From the NCBI RefSeq assembly GCF_003032475.1, contig NZ_CP028369.1, positions 4,712,001 through 4,776,000 on the forward strand: a DNA stretch of 64,000 nucleotides, given 5' to 3'. Below are positions 34,551 to 44,443 of the stretch, in pieces. Origin of the DNA: Streptomyces sp. P3. Lineage in GTDB: Bacteria; Actinomycetota; Actinomycetes; Streptomycetales; Streptomycetaceae. The translations under genes and the position numbers were made by a program. The notes beneath the pieces are model-generated. The model was not told where the DNA came from. It was given only the letters and a program-made list of their open reading frames with translations, and made no database searches. Position 1 is the first letter of the stretch. Each line of letters opens with the position of its first letter.

Positions 34551-35228
34551 ATCAGCACCGAGCCCCGCATCAACGACCGGATTCGCGTTCCCGAAGTGCG
34601 ACTTGTCGGTCCCAGTGGCGAGCAGGTCGGCATCGTGCCGCTTGCCAAGGCACTGGAGCTTGCGCAGGAGTACGACCTCGACCTGGTCGAGGTGGCGGCG
34701 AGCGCACGCCCGCCGGTCTGCAAGCTCATGGACTACGGGAAGTTCAAGTACGAGTCGGCCATGAAGGCCCGTGAGGCGCGCAAGAACCAGGCGCACACGG
34801 TCATCAAGGAAATGAAGCTCCGGCCGAAGATCGACCCGCACGACTACGACACCAAAAAGGGTCACGTCGTCCGGTTCCTCAAGCAGGGCGACAAGGTCAA
34901 GATCACGATCATGTTCCGCGGCCGCGAGCAGTCCCGCCCCGAACTGGGGTACCGACTGCTGCAGCGTCTCGCGGAGGACGTCCAGGACCTCGGGTTCATC
35001 GAGTCGAACCCGAAGCAGGACGGCCGCAACATGATCATGGTCCTCGGTCCGCACAAGAAGAAGACCGAGGCCATGGCCGAGGCCCGTCAGGCGCAGGAGG
35101 CCCGCAAGGCCGAAGCGAAGGCCAACCCGGGCCGTTCGCAGAACGCCGCGGACGCCGACGCCGTGAACGCCGAGGCAGACGTCGAAGCAGACGTCGAGGC
35201 CCCTGCCGAGGCTTCCGCCGAGGCGTGA
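34551..35228 (+). CDS. infC: Translation initiation factor IF-3, AUC start
   Basis: A 225-residue IF-3, which binds the 30S subunit, prevents premature 50S joining and checks the initiation codon. The N-domain begins [18 protein letters not shown], followed by [22 protein letters not shown], the basic linker and the C-domain [22 protein letters not shown] 45-residue Ala/Glu-rich tail ends the protein. The start is taken as ATC 34551: the ribosome site GAGGAGG is 4 bases before it, and the next upstream starts (34506) would add residues not in the family and run through that site. Rare AUU/AUC starts are known for infC and allow IF-3 to control itself. It heads an operon with rpmI and rplT. 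Confidence 0.93.
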   Translation: MSTEPRINDRIRVPEVRLVGPSGEQVGIVPLAKALELAQEYDLDLVEVAASARPPVCKLMDYGKFKYESAMKAREARKNQAHTVIKEMKLRPKIDPHDYDTKKGHVVRFLKQGDKVKITIMFRGREQSRPELGYRLLQRLAEDVQDLGFIESNPKQDGRNMIMVLGPHKKKTEAMAEARQAQEARKAEAKANPGRSQNAADADAVNAEADVEADVEAPAEASAEA

Positions 35229-35335
35229 TCCACGGGGCGCGAGCCCTGAGGGCGTATCCGATACAAGCGACGTTCCACCGTGCCCGGTTTCACGACCGGG
35301 CACCGGAACGCCACCGACGAGGAGAGAACGGCGCT

Positions 35336-35530
35336 ATGCCGAAGAACAAGTCGCACAGCGGTGCCAGTAAGCGCTTCAAGATCACCGGCTCCGGCAAGGT
35401 GCTCCGTGAGCGCGCCGGCAAGCGCCACCTGCTCGAGCACAAGTCGTCCCGCGTGACGCGTCGCCTCACCGGCAACGCCGAGATGGCCCCGGGCGACGCC
35501 GCGAAGATCAAGAAGCTTCTCGGCAAGTGA
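35336..35530 (+). CDS. rpmI: 50S ribosomal protein L35
   Basis: 64 residues, full length for L35. [20 protein letters not shown] and [21 protein letters not shown] are the family sequence, very basic, binding 23S rRNA in the large subunit. ATG 35336 follows GAGGAGA. The gene lies 107 bp after infC and 96 bp before rplT in the conserved order infC-rpmI-rplT. Confidence 0.97.
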   Translation: MPKNKSHSGASKRFKITGSGKVLRERAGKRHLLEHKSSRVTRRLTGNAEMAPGDAAKIKKLLGK

Positions 35531-35626
35531 CGTCAGGCGCAACCATCGCGCCTGATCCCTGACCGGGACCCAATCGTTTCCGGGTCGTGTGAGTCCAACC
35601 GCGGCCCCGCTACAAGGAGTTAACAA

Positions 35627-36010
35627 GTGGCACGCGTCAAGCGGGCAGTCAACGCCCACAAGAAGCGCCGGGCGATCCTCGAGGCGGCCTCCGGCTACCG
35701 CGGTCAGCGTTCGCGCCTGTACCGCAAGGCCAAGGAGCAGGTCACCCACTCGCTGGTCTACAACTACAACGACCGCAAGAAGCGCAAGGGCGACTTCCGT
35801 CAGCTGTGGATCCAGCGCATCAACGCTGCGGCCCGCCAGAACGGCATGACGTACAACCGCCTCATCCAGGGTCTGAAGGCCGCGAACATCGAGGTCGACC
35901 GCAAGATCCTGGCCGAGCTGGCCGTCAACGACGCCACCGCGTTCGCCGCGCTGGTCGAGGTCGCGCAGAAGGCCCTCCCCGCGGACGTGAACGCGCCCAA
36001 GGCCGCGTGA
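35627..36010 (+). CDS. rplT: 50S ribosomal protein L20
   Basis: 127 residues, full length. [20 protein letters not shown] begins the long basic N-terminal extension that binds 23S rRNA early in assembly. The globular part has [25 protein letters not shown] 35627 follows AAGGAG. In other bacteria L20 represses its own operon through the leader RNA, which is relevant to the hairpin before infC. A strong terminator follows. Confidence 0.97.
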   Translation: MARVKRAVNAHKKRRAILEAASGYRGQRSRLYRKAKEQVTHSLVYNYNDRKKRKGDFRQLWIQRINAAARQNGMTYNRLIQGLKAANIEVDRKILAELAVNDATAFAALVEVAQKALPADVNAPKAA

Positions 36011-36040
36011 CACCGCGCTGGCCCAGGCCGGACGTGACCG

Positions 36041-36073
36041 AAGGACCCGCAGGTTCCAGCCTGCGGGTCCTTT
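36041..36073 (+). terminator. Strong terminator after rplT
   Basis: A 13-bp perfect stem (AAGGACCCGCAGG and its complement CCTGCGGGTCCTT) with a six-base loop TTCCAG and three T after the fold lies 31 bp after the rplT stop. This ends the infC-rpmI-rplT unit. Confidence 0.88.
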
Positions 36074-36147
36074 GCTGCTGCGGCCCGCTGAGGCGTGGGT
36101 CGACCGCAGCTTCCCTCCGTTCGGATGCGGGCCGCCGGTGGCCGGTC

Positions 36148-36166
36148 GCGCAGTTCCCCGCGCCCC
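36148..36166. repeat. Single copy of the GCGCAGTTCCCCGCGCCCC intergenic repeat
   Basis: The 19-bp core is identical to the units at 58937, 59005 and (with two extra T) 59067. It lies between the rplT terminator and the methyltransferase gene. This is a dispersed Streptomyces intergenic element; function unknown. Confidence 0.75.
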
Positions 36167-36219
36167 CCAGGTCGGACCACTCGCGCCGGCCGAAAGCCAA
36201 TTGAGTAGCGAAGGTGAAC

Positions 36220-37071
36220 ATGCCCCCCGCCAACCCCGAGCTGATCTCCCCCCGTTCCCCCCGGGTGGCCGCCGCCCGGCGGCTTGCCCGGCGGAACTTC
36301 CGGGGGAAGGAGCGGCTGTTCCTTGCCGAGGGGCCGCAGGCCGTGCGGGAGGCGGCGGGGTACGGCAAGGAGACGCTGGTCGAACTGTTCGCCACCGTCG
36401 AGGCCGCGGAGCGGTACGCCGACATCGTGGGGGAGGCAAGGACGGCCGGCGCCCGCGTCCACCTCGCCGACGAGCAGGTCATCGCGGAGATCTCCACGAC
36501 CGTCACCCCGCAGGGGCTCGTGGGCGTCTGCCGGTTCGTCGACACGCCCTTCGAGGAGATCCTCGCCGCCCGGCCCCGGCTCGTCGCCGTCCTGGCCCAT
36601 GTGCGCGACCCCGGCAACGCCGGCACCGTCCTGCGCTGCGCCGACGCCGCCGGCGCCGACGCCGTCGTCCTCACCGACGCGTCCGTCGACCTGTACAACC
36701 CCAAGGCCGTCCGGGCCTCCGTCGGCTCCCTCTTCCACCTGCCCGTCGCCGTCGGCGTCCCCGTCGAACAGGCCGTGGCCGGACTGAAGGCGGCCGGGGT
36801 GCGCGTCCTCGCCGCCGACGGCGCCGGCGACCACGACCTCGACGACGAGCTCGACCGGCGCACCATGGGCGGGCCCACCGCCTGGGTCTTCGGCAACGAG
36901 GCGTGGGGCCTGCCGGAGGAGACGCGGGCCCTCGCGGACGCCGTCGTGCGGGTTCCGATCCACGGAAGGGCGGAGAGCCTGAACCTCGCGACCGCCGCCG
37001 CCGTATGTCTCTACGCATCGGCCCGTGCACAGCGCGCCTTCGGAGGGTGCCGCTCCGTCACCGACAGCTAG
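36220..37071 (+). CDS. SpoU/TrmH-family RNA 2'-O-methyltransferase
   Basis: A 283-residue SPOUT methyltransferase of the TrmH/RlmB type. The N-terminal substrate-binding domain has RRNFRGKERLFLAEGPQAVREA. The knotted catalytic domain carries the motifs HVRDPGNAGTVLRCADAAGAD, LYNPKAVRASVGSLFHLPV and the end VFGNEAWGLPEE with RVPIHGRAESLNLATAAAVCLY (cited in parts). It uses S-adenosylmethionine to methylate a ribose in rRNA or tRNA. ATG 36220 lies 6 bp after GAAGG; GTG 36214 is an in-frame alternative. It is usual next to pheS and rplT in actinobacteria. The target is unknown. Confidence 0.9.
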   Translation: MPPANPELISPRSPRVAAARRLARRNFRGKERLFLAEGPQAVREAAGYGKETLVELFATVEAAERYADIVGEARTAGARVHLADEQVIAEISTTVTPQGLVGVCRFVDTPFEEILAARPRLVAVLAHVRDPGNAGTVLRCADAAGADAVVLTDASVDLYNPKAVRASVGSLFHLPVAVGVPVEQAVAGLKAAGVRVLAADGAGDHDLDDELDRRTMGGPTAWVFGNEAWGLPEETRALADAVVRVPIHGRAESLNLATAAAVCLYASARAQRAFGGCRSVTDS

Positions 37072-37118
37072 TAGGGTGGCGTGCTCGGGGATCCTCGTCT
37101 GGGAGGTGGGGTACGGGG

Positions 37119-38234
37119 ATGAGTGTCGGCACGAACAGCGCACCGGGAGCGGCTCGACCCGCCGGTGACCTGGCCGAACTCGGCGTGGACCCCGACGACC
37201 TGCCCGACGGGCTCGTGGTCGCCGACGAGCACGGGCACGTCGTCTGCTTCAACGCCGCCGCCCAGCGCATCACCGCCGTCGCCGCCGCGGACGCCCTCGG
37301 ACAGCGCCTCGAGGCGGCCCTGCCGCTGGAGGACCTCGAAGGCCGCCGCTGGTGGCAGCTCACCGACCCCTACGGCGGCCTCGCCATCCGCGTCGGCCAG
37401 CCCGAGCGCAACCTGCTGCTGCCGGGCGGACGCGAGGTGCTCGTCTCGGTGCGCTACGTCCGCACCGGACCCACCGGACCCGTCCGCCGGGTCGTCGTCT
37501 CGATCCGCGACACCGAGGCCCGCCGCCGCACCGAACGCAGCCACGCCGAGCTGATCGCCACCGTCGCCCACGAACTGCGCTCACCCCTCACCTCGGTCAA
37601 GGGGTTCACCGCCACCCTGCTCGCCAAGTGGTCGCGGTTCACCGACGACCAGAAACGGCTGATGCTGGAGACCGTCGACGCCGACGCCGACCGGGTCACC
37701 CGTCTCATCGCCGAACTGCTGGACATCTCGCGCATCGACTCGGGGCGGCTGGAGGTGCGCCGCCAGCCCGTCGACATGGGCGCCGCCGTGGGTCGGCACA
37801 TCCAGGCGTACGTGGCCGCCGGACAGCCCGCCGACCGGTTCCTGTTGCGCCTCGAACAACCGCTGCCCGCCCTGTGGGCCGACCCCGACAAGGTCGACCA
37901 GGTCCTCAGCAACCTCATCGAAAATGCGGTGCGCCACGGCGAGGGAACCGTCACCATTGACGTCACGCCCGCCGCGTCTCCCCGTGAGGGGGAGGAAACC
38001 GGTACCGCGGTCACCGTGAGCGACGAGGGCGCAGGCATCCCGGAGGACTCCATGAACCGCGTGTTCACCCGCTTCTGGCGGGGCAGCAAGCGCGGCGGCA
38101 CGGGCCTCGGGCTGTACATCGTCAAGGGCATCGTCGAAGCCCACGGCGGCGTCATCACCGTCGGCCGCGCCCCGGGCGGCGGCGCGGAGTTCCGATTTAC
38201 GTTGCCCGTGAGCACTCCGGCGTATCTCACCTGA
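37119..38234 (+). CDS. Soluble PAS-domain sensor histidine kinase
   Basis: A 371-residue histidine kinase without membrane helices. A PAS domain (about 25-135: LPDGLVVADEHGHVVCFNAA, then VVVSIRDTEARRRTERSHAE) precedes the phospho-acceptor helix with ATVAHELRSPLTSVKGF, in which His is modified at about 155. The ATPase domain has the N box LSNLIENAVRHGEG, SDEGAGIPEDSM and the G motif GGTGLGLYIVKGIVEAHGG. It phosphorylates an unknown response regulator; none is adjacent. ATG 37119 has a GGGGA-type site in GTACGGGG just upstream and the longer frame is rejected. It precedes pheS, where it is conserved in Streptomyces; a PAS cofactor is not evident. Confidence 0.9.
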   Translation: MSVGTNSAPGAARPAGDLAELGVDPDDLPDGLVVADEHGHVVCFNAAAQRITAVAAADALGQRLEAALPLEDLEGRRWWQLTDPYGGLAIRVGQPERNLLLPGGREVLVSVRYVRTGPTGPVRRVVVSIRDTEARRRTERSHAELIATVAHELRSPLTSVKGFTATLLAKWSRFTDDQKRLMLETVDADADRVTRLIAELLDISRIDSGRLEVRRQPVDMGAAVGRHIQAYVAAGQPADRFLLRLEQPLPALWADPDKVDQVLSNLIENAVRHGEGTVTIDVTPAASPREGEETGTAVTVSDEGAGIPEDSMNRVFTRFWRGSKRGGTGLGLYIVKGIVEAHGGVITVGRAPGGGAEFRFTLPVSTPAYLT

Positions 38235-38385
38235 GAACGGCCGGGCGGCCCGCGGGCGCGTTCGCACACCTCCACCCCGTTAGACTCGGCCTTTGGCACC
38301 TTTGTGTCCCAGGGACGGCCCTCTGACCTCTGCGTGAGTCGGTGACGGGGACCTTCAGCCAGCCAATCGGAAGACACGGGAAGAG

Positions 38386-39507
38386 ATGTCGGCACCGAAT
38401 AAGTCGTACGACCCGGTAGAGGTCGAGGCCTTGAAACCGGAAGAGATCGAGCGCATGCGGGACGAGGCGCTCGCCGCCTTCGCCGCCGCGGACTCCCTCG
38501 ACGCGCTCCAGGAGGCCAAGGTCGCCCACACCGGCGGCGCCTCCCCGCTGGCCCTGGCCAACCGCGAGATCGGCGCGCTGCCGCCGCACGCCAAGGCCGC
38601 CGCGGGCAAGCTGGTCGGTCAGGCCCGGGGCGCCGTGAACAAGGCCCTCGGCACGCGTCAGGAGGAGCTGGAGGCCGAGCGCGACCAGCGCGTCCTGGTC
38701 GAGGAGGCGGTGGACGTCTCACTGCCCTACGACCGCGTGCCGGCCGGCGCCCGCCATCCGCTCACCACACTGTCGGAGCGCATCGAGGACGTCTTCGTGG
38801 CCATGGGCTACGAGGTCGCCGAGGGCCCACAGGTCGAGGCCGAGTGGTTCAACTTCGACGCTCTCAACATCGGGCCGGACCACCCGGCCCGCGGCGAGGC
38901 CGACACCTTCTTCGTGCAGGGCCAGGGCGGCGGCACCGAGTCCGGCGTCGTGCTGCGCACCCACACCTCGCCCGTGCAGATCCGCTCGCTGCTGTCGCGG
39001 GAGCTGCCGGTGTACGTGATCTGCCCCGGTCGCGTGTACCGCACCGACGAGCTGGACGCCACGCACACCCCGGTCTTCCACCAGGTCGAGCTGCTCGCCG
39101 TCGACGAGGGCCTGACCATGGCCGACCTCAAGGGCACCCTGGACCACATGGTCCAGTCGCTGTTCGGCGAGGGCATGAAGACCCGGCTGCGGCCGAACTT
39201 CTTCCCGTTCACCGAGCCGTCCGCCGAGATGGACATGGTGTGCTACGTCTGCCGCGGCGAGTCCGTCGGCAACCCCGACCGTCCCTGCCGCACCTGCTCC
39301 AGCGAGGGCTGGATCGAGCTGGGCGGCTGCGGCATGGTCAACCCCAAGGTGCTGGCCGCCTGCGGCGTCGACCCGGAGAAGTACAGCGGGTTCGCCTTCG
39401 GGTTCGGCATCGAGCGGATGCTGATGTTCCGCCACAACGTCGAAGACATGCGAGACATGGTCGAGGGTGACGTCCGGTTCACCCGGCCGTTCGGGATGGA
39501 GATCTGA
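38386..39507 (+). CDS. pheS: Phenylalanyl-tRNA synthetase alpha subunit
   Basis: A 373-residue class II synthetase alpha chain, complete. An N-terminal coiled-coil (about 15-110) leads into the catalytic core with [30 protein letters not shown] (motif 1 area), [31 protein letters not shown] (motif 2) and [13 protein letters not shown] (motif 3). A CYVCRGE...CRTC cysteine cluster is present. Together with PheT it makes the alpha2-beta2 enzyme that charges tRNA-Phe. ATG 38386 follows GGAAGAG-like purines. The stop overlaps the pheT ATG by one base. No T-box leader is evident. The best candidate -10 is TAGACT at 38281. Confidence 0.97.
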   Translation: MSAPNKSYDPVEVEALKPEEIERMRDEALAAFAAADSLDALQEAKVAHTGGASPLALANREIGALPPHAKAAAGKLVGQARGAVNKALGTRQEELEAERDQRVLVEEAVDVSLPYDRVPAGARHPLTTLSERIEDVFVAMGYEVAEGPQVEAEWFNFDALNIGPDHPARGEADTFFVQGQGGGTESGVVLRTHTSPVQIRSLLSRELPVYVICPGRVYRTDELDATHTPVFHQVELLAVDEGLTMADLKGTLDHMVQSLFGEGMKTRLRPNFFPFTEPSAEMDMVCYVCRGESVGNPDRPCRTCSSEGWIELGGCGMVNPKVLAACGVDPEKYSGFAFGFGIERMLMFRHNVEDMRDMVEGDVRFTRPFGMEI

Positions 39508-42029
39508 TGCGGGTCCCGCTTTCCTGGCTGCGGGAGTACGTCGACCTGCCGGCCACCGAGACCGGCCGTGACGTGCAGGCCAAGCTCGTGTCGGCGGGCC
39601 TCGAGGTCGAGACCGTCGAGCACCTCGGAGCCGACCTGAAGGGCCCGCTCGTCGTGGGCCGGGTGCTCACGATCGAGGAGCTCGAGGGCTTCAAGAAGCC
39701 GATCCGCTTCTGCACCGTCGACGTCGGCACCGCCAACGGCACGGGCGAGCCGCAGGAGATCGTCTGCGGTGCCCGCAACTTCGCCGTCGGCGACAAGGTC
39801 GTCGTGGTCCTCCCGGGCGCCGTGCTGCCCGGCGGGTTCGCGATCGCCGCGCGCAAGACGTACGGCAAGACGTCCCACGGCATGATCTGCTCCGGCGACG
39901 AGCTGGGCATGGGCGACGACGGCAGCCACGGCATCATCGTGCTGCCGCCGGAGACCGAGGTCGGCAAGGACGCCATCGAGCTGCTCGAGCTGGTCGACGA
40001 GGTGCTGGACATCGCCGTCACCGCCAACCGCGGCGACTGCCTGTCCCTGCGCGGGGTCGCCCGCGAGGCCGCCATCGCCTACGGTCTGCCGCTGCGCGAC
40101 CCGGCGCTGATCGACGTACCGGCGCCCAACGCCTTCGGCTACCCCGTGCAGGTGTCCGAGCCGATGGGCTGCGACCGCTTCACGGCCCGCACCGTCAGCG
40201 GTCTGAGCCCCGAGGCGCGCTCCCCGATCTGGCTGAAGCGCCGGCTGCAGAAGGTCGGCATGCGCCCGATCTCGCTCGCCGTCGACGTCACGAACTACGT
40301 GATGATGGAGCTCGGCCAGCCGCTGCACGCCTACGACCGCAGCCTGGTCCAGGGCACGATCGGCGTCCGCCGGGCCGCGGAGGGCGAGCGGATCGTCACC
40401 CTCGACGGGGTGACCCGCACGCTGCACGCCGAGGACCTGGTCATCACCGACGACCGCGGTCCCATCGGTCTGGCCGGCGTCATGGGCGGCGCCGACACGG
40501 AGATCGCCGACCACGACGCCTTCGAGAACGGGGGGAACTCCACCGGAGACGTGGTCATCGAGGCCGCCCACTTCGACGCGGTGTCGATCGCGCGCACCGC
40601 CCGTCGGCACAAGCTGTCCTCGGAGGCATCGCGCCGCTTCGAGCGCGGCGTCGACCCGCAGGCCGCGGCGGCCGCCGCGCAGCGCACGGTCGACCTGCTG
40701 GTGCTGCTGGCCGGCGGCACGGCCGACGCGGGCGTCACGGAGGTCGTCGCGCCGTCCGCCCCGCACACCGTCAGCGTTCCGGCCGACCATCCGGACAGGG
40801 TCGCGGGCGTGGTGTACGGCCGCGAGACCGTCGTGCGCCGGCTGCAGGAGATCGGCTGCGACGTCTACGGGCAGGACGAGCTGATCGTCACCGTCCCGTC
40901 CTGGCGGCCGGACCTCGCCGAGGCCAACGACCTGGCGGAGGAGGTCATCCGGCTGGAGGGCTACGAGAACCTGCCGTCCACGCTGCCCAAGCCGCCGTCG
41001 GGCCGCGGTCTCACCCACCGCCAGCGGCTGCACCGCCGCGTCGGCCGCGCGCTGGCGGGCGCCGGCTACGTCGAGGCGCCGAACTACCCGTTCGTGGGCG
41101 AGCAGGTCTTCGACCAGCTCGGGCTCGACGCCGACGACCCGGCCCGCCGTGTCGTGCGCCTCACCAACCCGCTCAACGACGAGGAGCCCGCGCTCCGCAC
41201 GTCGCTGCTGCCGGGGCTGCTGGCCGCGCTGCGGCGCAACGACGGCCGGGGCTCGCACGACCTGGCCCTCTTCGAGACGGGTCTGGTCTTCCTCCCGCGC
41301 GAGGAGCAGGGCGTCGCCGGTCAGCTGCCGGTCGACCGCCGTCCCACCGACGAGGAGCTGGCGTCGCTGGACGCCGTGCTGCCCGAGCAGCCGCGCCATG
41401 TCGCCGTCGTCCTCGCGGGCGCCCGCGAGCAGGCCGGCTGGTGGGGCAGGGGCCGTCCGGCGGACTGGGCCGACGCCGTCGAGGCGGCACGCACGGTCGC
41501 CCGGGAAGCCGGCGTCGAACTGATCGTCCGCAAGGGTCAGTACGGGCCGTGGCATCCCGGCCGGTGCGCCGAGTTCGTGGCGGTCGTGGACGGCGCGGAG
41601 CAGGTCGTCGGTCACGCGGGCGAGCTGCACCCGCGGGTGCTGAAGGCGCTGAGTCTGCCCGCCCGCACCTGTGCGATGGAGCTGGACCTCGACGTCCTCG
41701 AGGAGGTCGGCGACGACACCCCGCAGGCGCCGGGCATCTCCACCTTCCCCGTCGCCACGCAGGACGTCGCCCTCGTCGTCGACGGGTTCGTCCCGCACGC
41801 CGAGGTCGAGGCCGCGCTGCGCGAGGGCGCGGGCGAACTGCTGGAGGGCATCCGGCTGTTCGACGTGTACGAGAACGCGGAGCAGTTGGGCGACGGGCGC
41901 AAGTCGCTCGCCTACGCGCTCCGTTTCCGTGCCGGCGACCGGACGCTGACGGTCGACGAGGCGTCGGCGGCGAGGGACGCGGCGGTGGCCCTGGCCGGCG
42001 AGCGCACCGGAGCCGTCCTGCGCGGCTGA
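39507..42029 (+). CDS. pheT: Phenylalanyl-tRNA synthetase beta subunit
   Basis: An 840-residue beta chain, full length. Domain order: EMAP-like tRNA-binding domain (about 40-150, [13 protein letters not shown]), B3/B4 with DKxxx editing features ([18 protein letters not shown], then [15 protein letters not shown]), B5 ([13 protein letters not shown] region, [10 protein letters not shown]), the catalytic-like core, and the C-terminal FDX-ACB anticodon-binding domain ([17 protein letters not shown]). It contributes tRNA binding and tyrosine editing. ATG 39507 overlaps the pheS stop. It ends with a large hairpin terminator (42041-42104). Confidence 0.97.
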   Translation: MRVPLSWLREYVDLPATETGRDVQAKLVSAGLEVETVEHLGADLKGPLVVGRVLTIEELEGFKKPIRFCTVDVGTANGTGEPQEIVCGARNFAVGDKVVVVLPGAVLPGGFAIAARKTYGKTSHGMICSGDELGMGDDGSHGIIVLPPETEVGKDAIELLELVDEVLDIAVTANRGDCLSLRGVAREAAIAYGLPLRDPALIDVPAPNAFGYPVQVSEPMGCDRFTARTVSGLSPEARSPIWLKRRLQKVGMRPISLAVDVTNYVMMELGQPLHAYDRSLVQGTIGVRRAAEGERIVTLDGVTRTLHAEDLVITDDRGPIGLAGVMGGADTEIADHDAFENGGNSTGDVVIEAAHFDAVSIARTARRHKLSSEASRRFERGVDPQAAAAAAQRTVDLLVLLAGGTADAGVTEVVAPSAPHTVSVPADHPDRVAGVVYGRETVVRRLQEIGCDVYGQDELIVTVPSWRPDLAEANDLAEEVIRLEGYENLPSTLPKPPSGRGLTHRQRLHRRVGRALAGAGYVEAPNYPFVGEQVFDQLGLDADDPARRVVRLTNPLNDEEPALRTSLLPGLLAALRRNDGRGSHDLALFETGLVFLPREEQGVAGQLPVDRRPTDEELASLDAVLPEQPRHVAVVLAGAREQAGWWGRGRPADWADAVEAARTVAREAGVELIVRKGQYGPWHPGRCAEFVAVVDGAEQVVGHAGELHPRVLKALSLPARTCAMELDLDVLEEVGDDTPQAPGISTFPVATQDVALVVDGFVPHAEVEAALREGAGELLEGIRLFDVYENAEQLGDGRKSLAYALRFRAGDRTLTVDEASAARDAAVALAGERTGAVLRG

Positions 42030-42040
42030 CCACGGCGGAC

Positions 42041-42104
42041 CACACGGGCGGCGCGGCCTCCTCACCCCTGCGCAGGGGCGGGGGACCGCGCCGTCGGCCG
42101 TGTG
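42041..42104 (+). terminator. Large hairpin after pheT
   Basis: An outer stem CACACGG/CCGTGTG, a continuing stem CGGCGCGG/CCGCGCCG with a few unpaired bases, and an inner palindrome CCCCTGCGCAGGGG stack into one long hairpin 12 bp after the pheT stop. It lacks a T run but is typical of Streptomyces terminators. Confidence 0.7.
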
Positions 42105-42299
42105 ACCCGAAATCGCCGGACCGTCGCTTTTCGAGGGGGAGCCGACGGCCCGGCGAACCCCTTACGAGGCATTTAAGTCAAACCGACCGGAAACGCTCGG
42201 CGACAGCGCGCACACCCGGTGATTGCACGCATTCCGTTCGCACCCCGTGTGAAGCCCGGGCCACTAGGCTGACGGCACCGAGGTACCGGGGGGCCATCC

Positions 42300-43640
42300 A
42301 TGCAGCCCAACACTCTGCTCGACGCGATCCTGGACGAGGCGGGCATCTCGCACGCGGGTCTCGCCGCCCACGTCAACCAGGCCGGCCGAGCCCGCGGACT
42401 GGCCCTGCGCTACGAGCACACGGCGGTGGCCCGGTGGCTGAAGGGGCAGCGGCCGAGGGGCCAGGTGCCCGACCTGATCTGCGAGGTGCTCGCGGGCCGG
42501 CTGCACCGTCCGGTCACCCTCGACGACATCGGGCTCGGCGTCCCCGGCGAGTCGTCCGCCCCGCACGGCACCTCGCTCTCCGGGTTCGTCGAGCGGGCCA
42601 CCGCGCTGTGGCGCTCCGACGAGCAGCAGCGCCCGCACATCCTGGGCGCGCCCGCCGTCACCGGCACGCCTGCCGTGATGCCGGTCTGGGAGTGGGAGAA
42701 CCCGCCGGAGGACGTGGACGTCTCGCGCGGCGGCCGGCATCGCGTCACCTCCGCCGACCTGGAGATGCTGCGGGCCGCCCGCACCCACTACGAGCAGCTG
42801 TACCGCAAGGCCGGCGGCATCGCGACCCGCAGCCGCATCGTCGGCTTCCTGAACGCCGAGGCCGCCCCGCTGCTGCGCGGCAGCTACACCGACGAGACGG
42901 GCCGTCAACTGCACCGTGCGACCGGCGGGTTGGTGGCGGTCGCCGGGATCTGCGCGTACGACTCGGACGCGCACGGGCTGGCCCAGCGCTACTTCCACCA
43001 GGCGCTCAGACTGGCGAAGGCCAGCGGGGACCGCGGGCTCGGGGCCTACGTCATCGCCCTTCTCGTCAACCAGTCGCTGTACGTGCGGGAGTACCGGCAG
43101 GCGGTCGCCTTCGCGGAGGCCGCGCTGCGGGCGGCCGGCAAGCACATCACGCCCGCTCTCGCCTCGGACCTGTACGCGATGCAGGCCAAGGCGTACGCCC
43201 ACCTCGGCGACGGTACGAGTGCCCTGTCGTGCATCCGGCGTGCCGAGACGACCGCGGACCGCATCCTGCGCGGACGCGAGCCGGACGAGACCGGCTATGT
43301 CCAGCCGGGCCTGGTCAACGTCCAGGTGGCGGAGGCGCTGCTCAGTCTCGGCGACCTGGCCGCGGCCGCCGAGCACGCGGCGGCCGCCGTAGGCACCCCG
43401 GCGCACGACCGGGGGCGGGTGCACCGGCTGGCCATGCTCAGCACGATCGAGCTGCGGCAGGGCAATGCCGACAAGGCGGTGGTCACCGCGATGGAGATGG
43501 CCGAACAGGCCCGGGGGATGGAGTCGCAGCGACTGCGCGACAGACTCCGGGCGGTGCGCGAACACCTGGTGCGCAGTGGTTGCGCGGGCACGGCCGAGGC
43601 CGCCGAGCTCATCGACGGGGCGCTGCGCGTACCGCTGTAG
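42300..43640 (+). CDS. HTH-TPR regulatory protein (NsdA-like)
   Basis: A 446-residue protein with an N-terminal helix-turn-helix-like region (about 1-75: MQPNTLLDAILDEAGISHAG, YEHTAVARWLKGQRPRG) and a long helical tetratricopeptide-type part (about 200-430: GLAQRYFHQALRLAKASGD, VAFAEAALRAAGKHITP, LAMLSTIELRQGNADKAVV). It resembles Streptomyces regulators related to NsdA, a negative regulator of differentiation and antibiotic production; whether this member has that role is unknown. ATG 42300 follows GTACCGGGGGG. The spacer before it (42105-42299) has a -10-like TAGGCT at 42265. No ligand domain is recognised. Confidence 0.8.
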   Translation: MQPNTLLDAILDEAGISHAGLAAHVNQAGRARGLALRYEHTAVARWLKGQRPRGQVPDLICEVLAGRLHRPVTLDDIGLGVPGESSAPHGTSLSGFVERATALWRSDEQQRPHILGAPAVTGTPAVMPVWEWENPPEDVDVSRGGRHRVTSADLEMLRAARTHYEQLYRKAGGIATRSRIVGFLNAEAAPLLRGSYTDETGRQLHRATGGLVAVAGICAYDSDAHGLAQRYFHQALRLAKASGDRGLGAYVIALLVNQSLYVREYRQAVAFAEAALRAAGKHITPALASDLYAMQAKAYAHLGDGTSALSCIRRAETTADRILRGREPDETGYVQPGLVNVQVAEALLSLGDLAAAAEHAAAAVGTPAHDRGRVHRLAMLSTIELRQGNADKAVVTAMEMAEQARGMESQRLRDRLRAVREHLVRSGCAGTAEAAELIDGALRVPL

Positions 43641-43716
43641 ACGGGACCGGCCGCCACCGTCGCCGCATGGTTCCTGCTGCGATATTGCCACTTACTCGAC
43701 GGAAGGTGGCAGAACC

Positions 43717-44247
43717 GTGCAGTGGACAAAACAGAACGAGCAGATTGTGTATGAAAACCGCTGGTTCAGCGTCAATCTGGCAGATGTGGAGCTGCCCGAC
43801 GGTCGGCACCTCGACCACTTCCTCATACGGCTGAGGCCGGTCGCCGTGGCCACGGTCGTGAACGCGGCGAACGAGGCGCTCCTGCTGTGGCGGCACCGTT
43901 TCATCACCGACAGCTGGGGCTGGGAGCTGGCGGCGGGCGTGGTCGAGGACGGCGAGGACGTCGCCCGCGCCGCCGCCCGGGAACTCGAGGAGGAGACCGG
44001 CTGGCGGCCGGGGCCGCTGCGCCACCTGATGAGCGTGGAGCCGTCCAACGGGCTCACCGACGCCGTCCACCACATCTACTGGTCGGACCGCGGGGAGTAC
44101 GTCGGGCACCCGGTGGACGACTTCGAGTCGGACCGGCGGGAGTGGGTTCCCCTGAAGGCCGTCCCCGACCTGGTCGCCCGGGGGGAGGTCCCGGCCGCCA
44201 ACATGGCGGCGGCGTTGATGTTGCTGCACCACCTCAGGATCGGCTGA
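43717..44247 (+). CDS. NUDIX hydrolase
   Basis: A 176-residue NUDIX protein. The 23-residue Nudix box is complete: GVVEDGEDVARAAARELEEE plus TGW, in the pattern Gx5Ex7REUxEExGU. The N-terminus (YENRWFSVNLADVELPDGR) resembles ADP-ribose pyrophosphatase-like members. It probably hydrolyses a nucleoside diphosphate linked to another moiety with Mg. GTG 43717 follows GGAAGG by 10 bp. It lies 76 bp after the HTH-TPR gene and may be cotranscribed. The substrate cannot be predicted. Confidence 0.9.
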   Translation: MQWTKQNEQIVYENRWFSVNLADVELPDGRHLDHFLIRLRPVAVATVVNAANEALLLWRHRFITDSWGWELAAGVVEDGEDVARAAARELEEETGWRPGPLRHLMSVEPSNGLTDAVHHIYWSDRGEYVGHPVDDFESDRREWVPLKAVPDLVARGEVPAANMAAALMLLHHLRIG

Positions 44248-44443
44248 GCGTGGCGCCGGACCCCGCGGGCCCGCCCGCGCGGCGGCCGGCTCGGCCAGGA
44301 TCTCCGACGGTGCCGGGTCGTCGATCGCGGCGACGGGGAAGACAGGCGGCTCCGCGCCTCGGCGGGCAGGTCCGGTCGGCGCGGGTTCGCCGGTGAGGTG
44401 GCGCTCGACCGCGCGGTGCACGACGCGGGCCGGGTGGACAGGG

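Noticed and set aside
38235..38385. T-box leader before pheS
   Set aside because: No T-box core sequence or terminator-antiterminator arrangement was seen in the 150-bp spacer.
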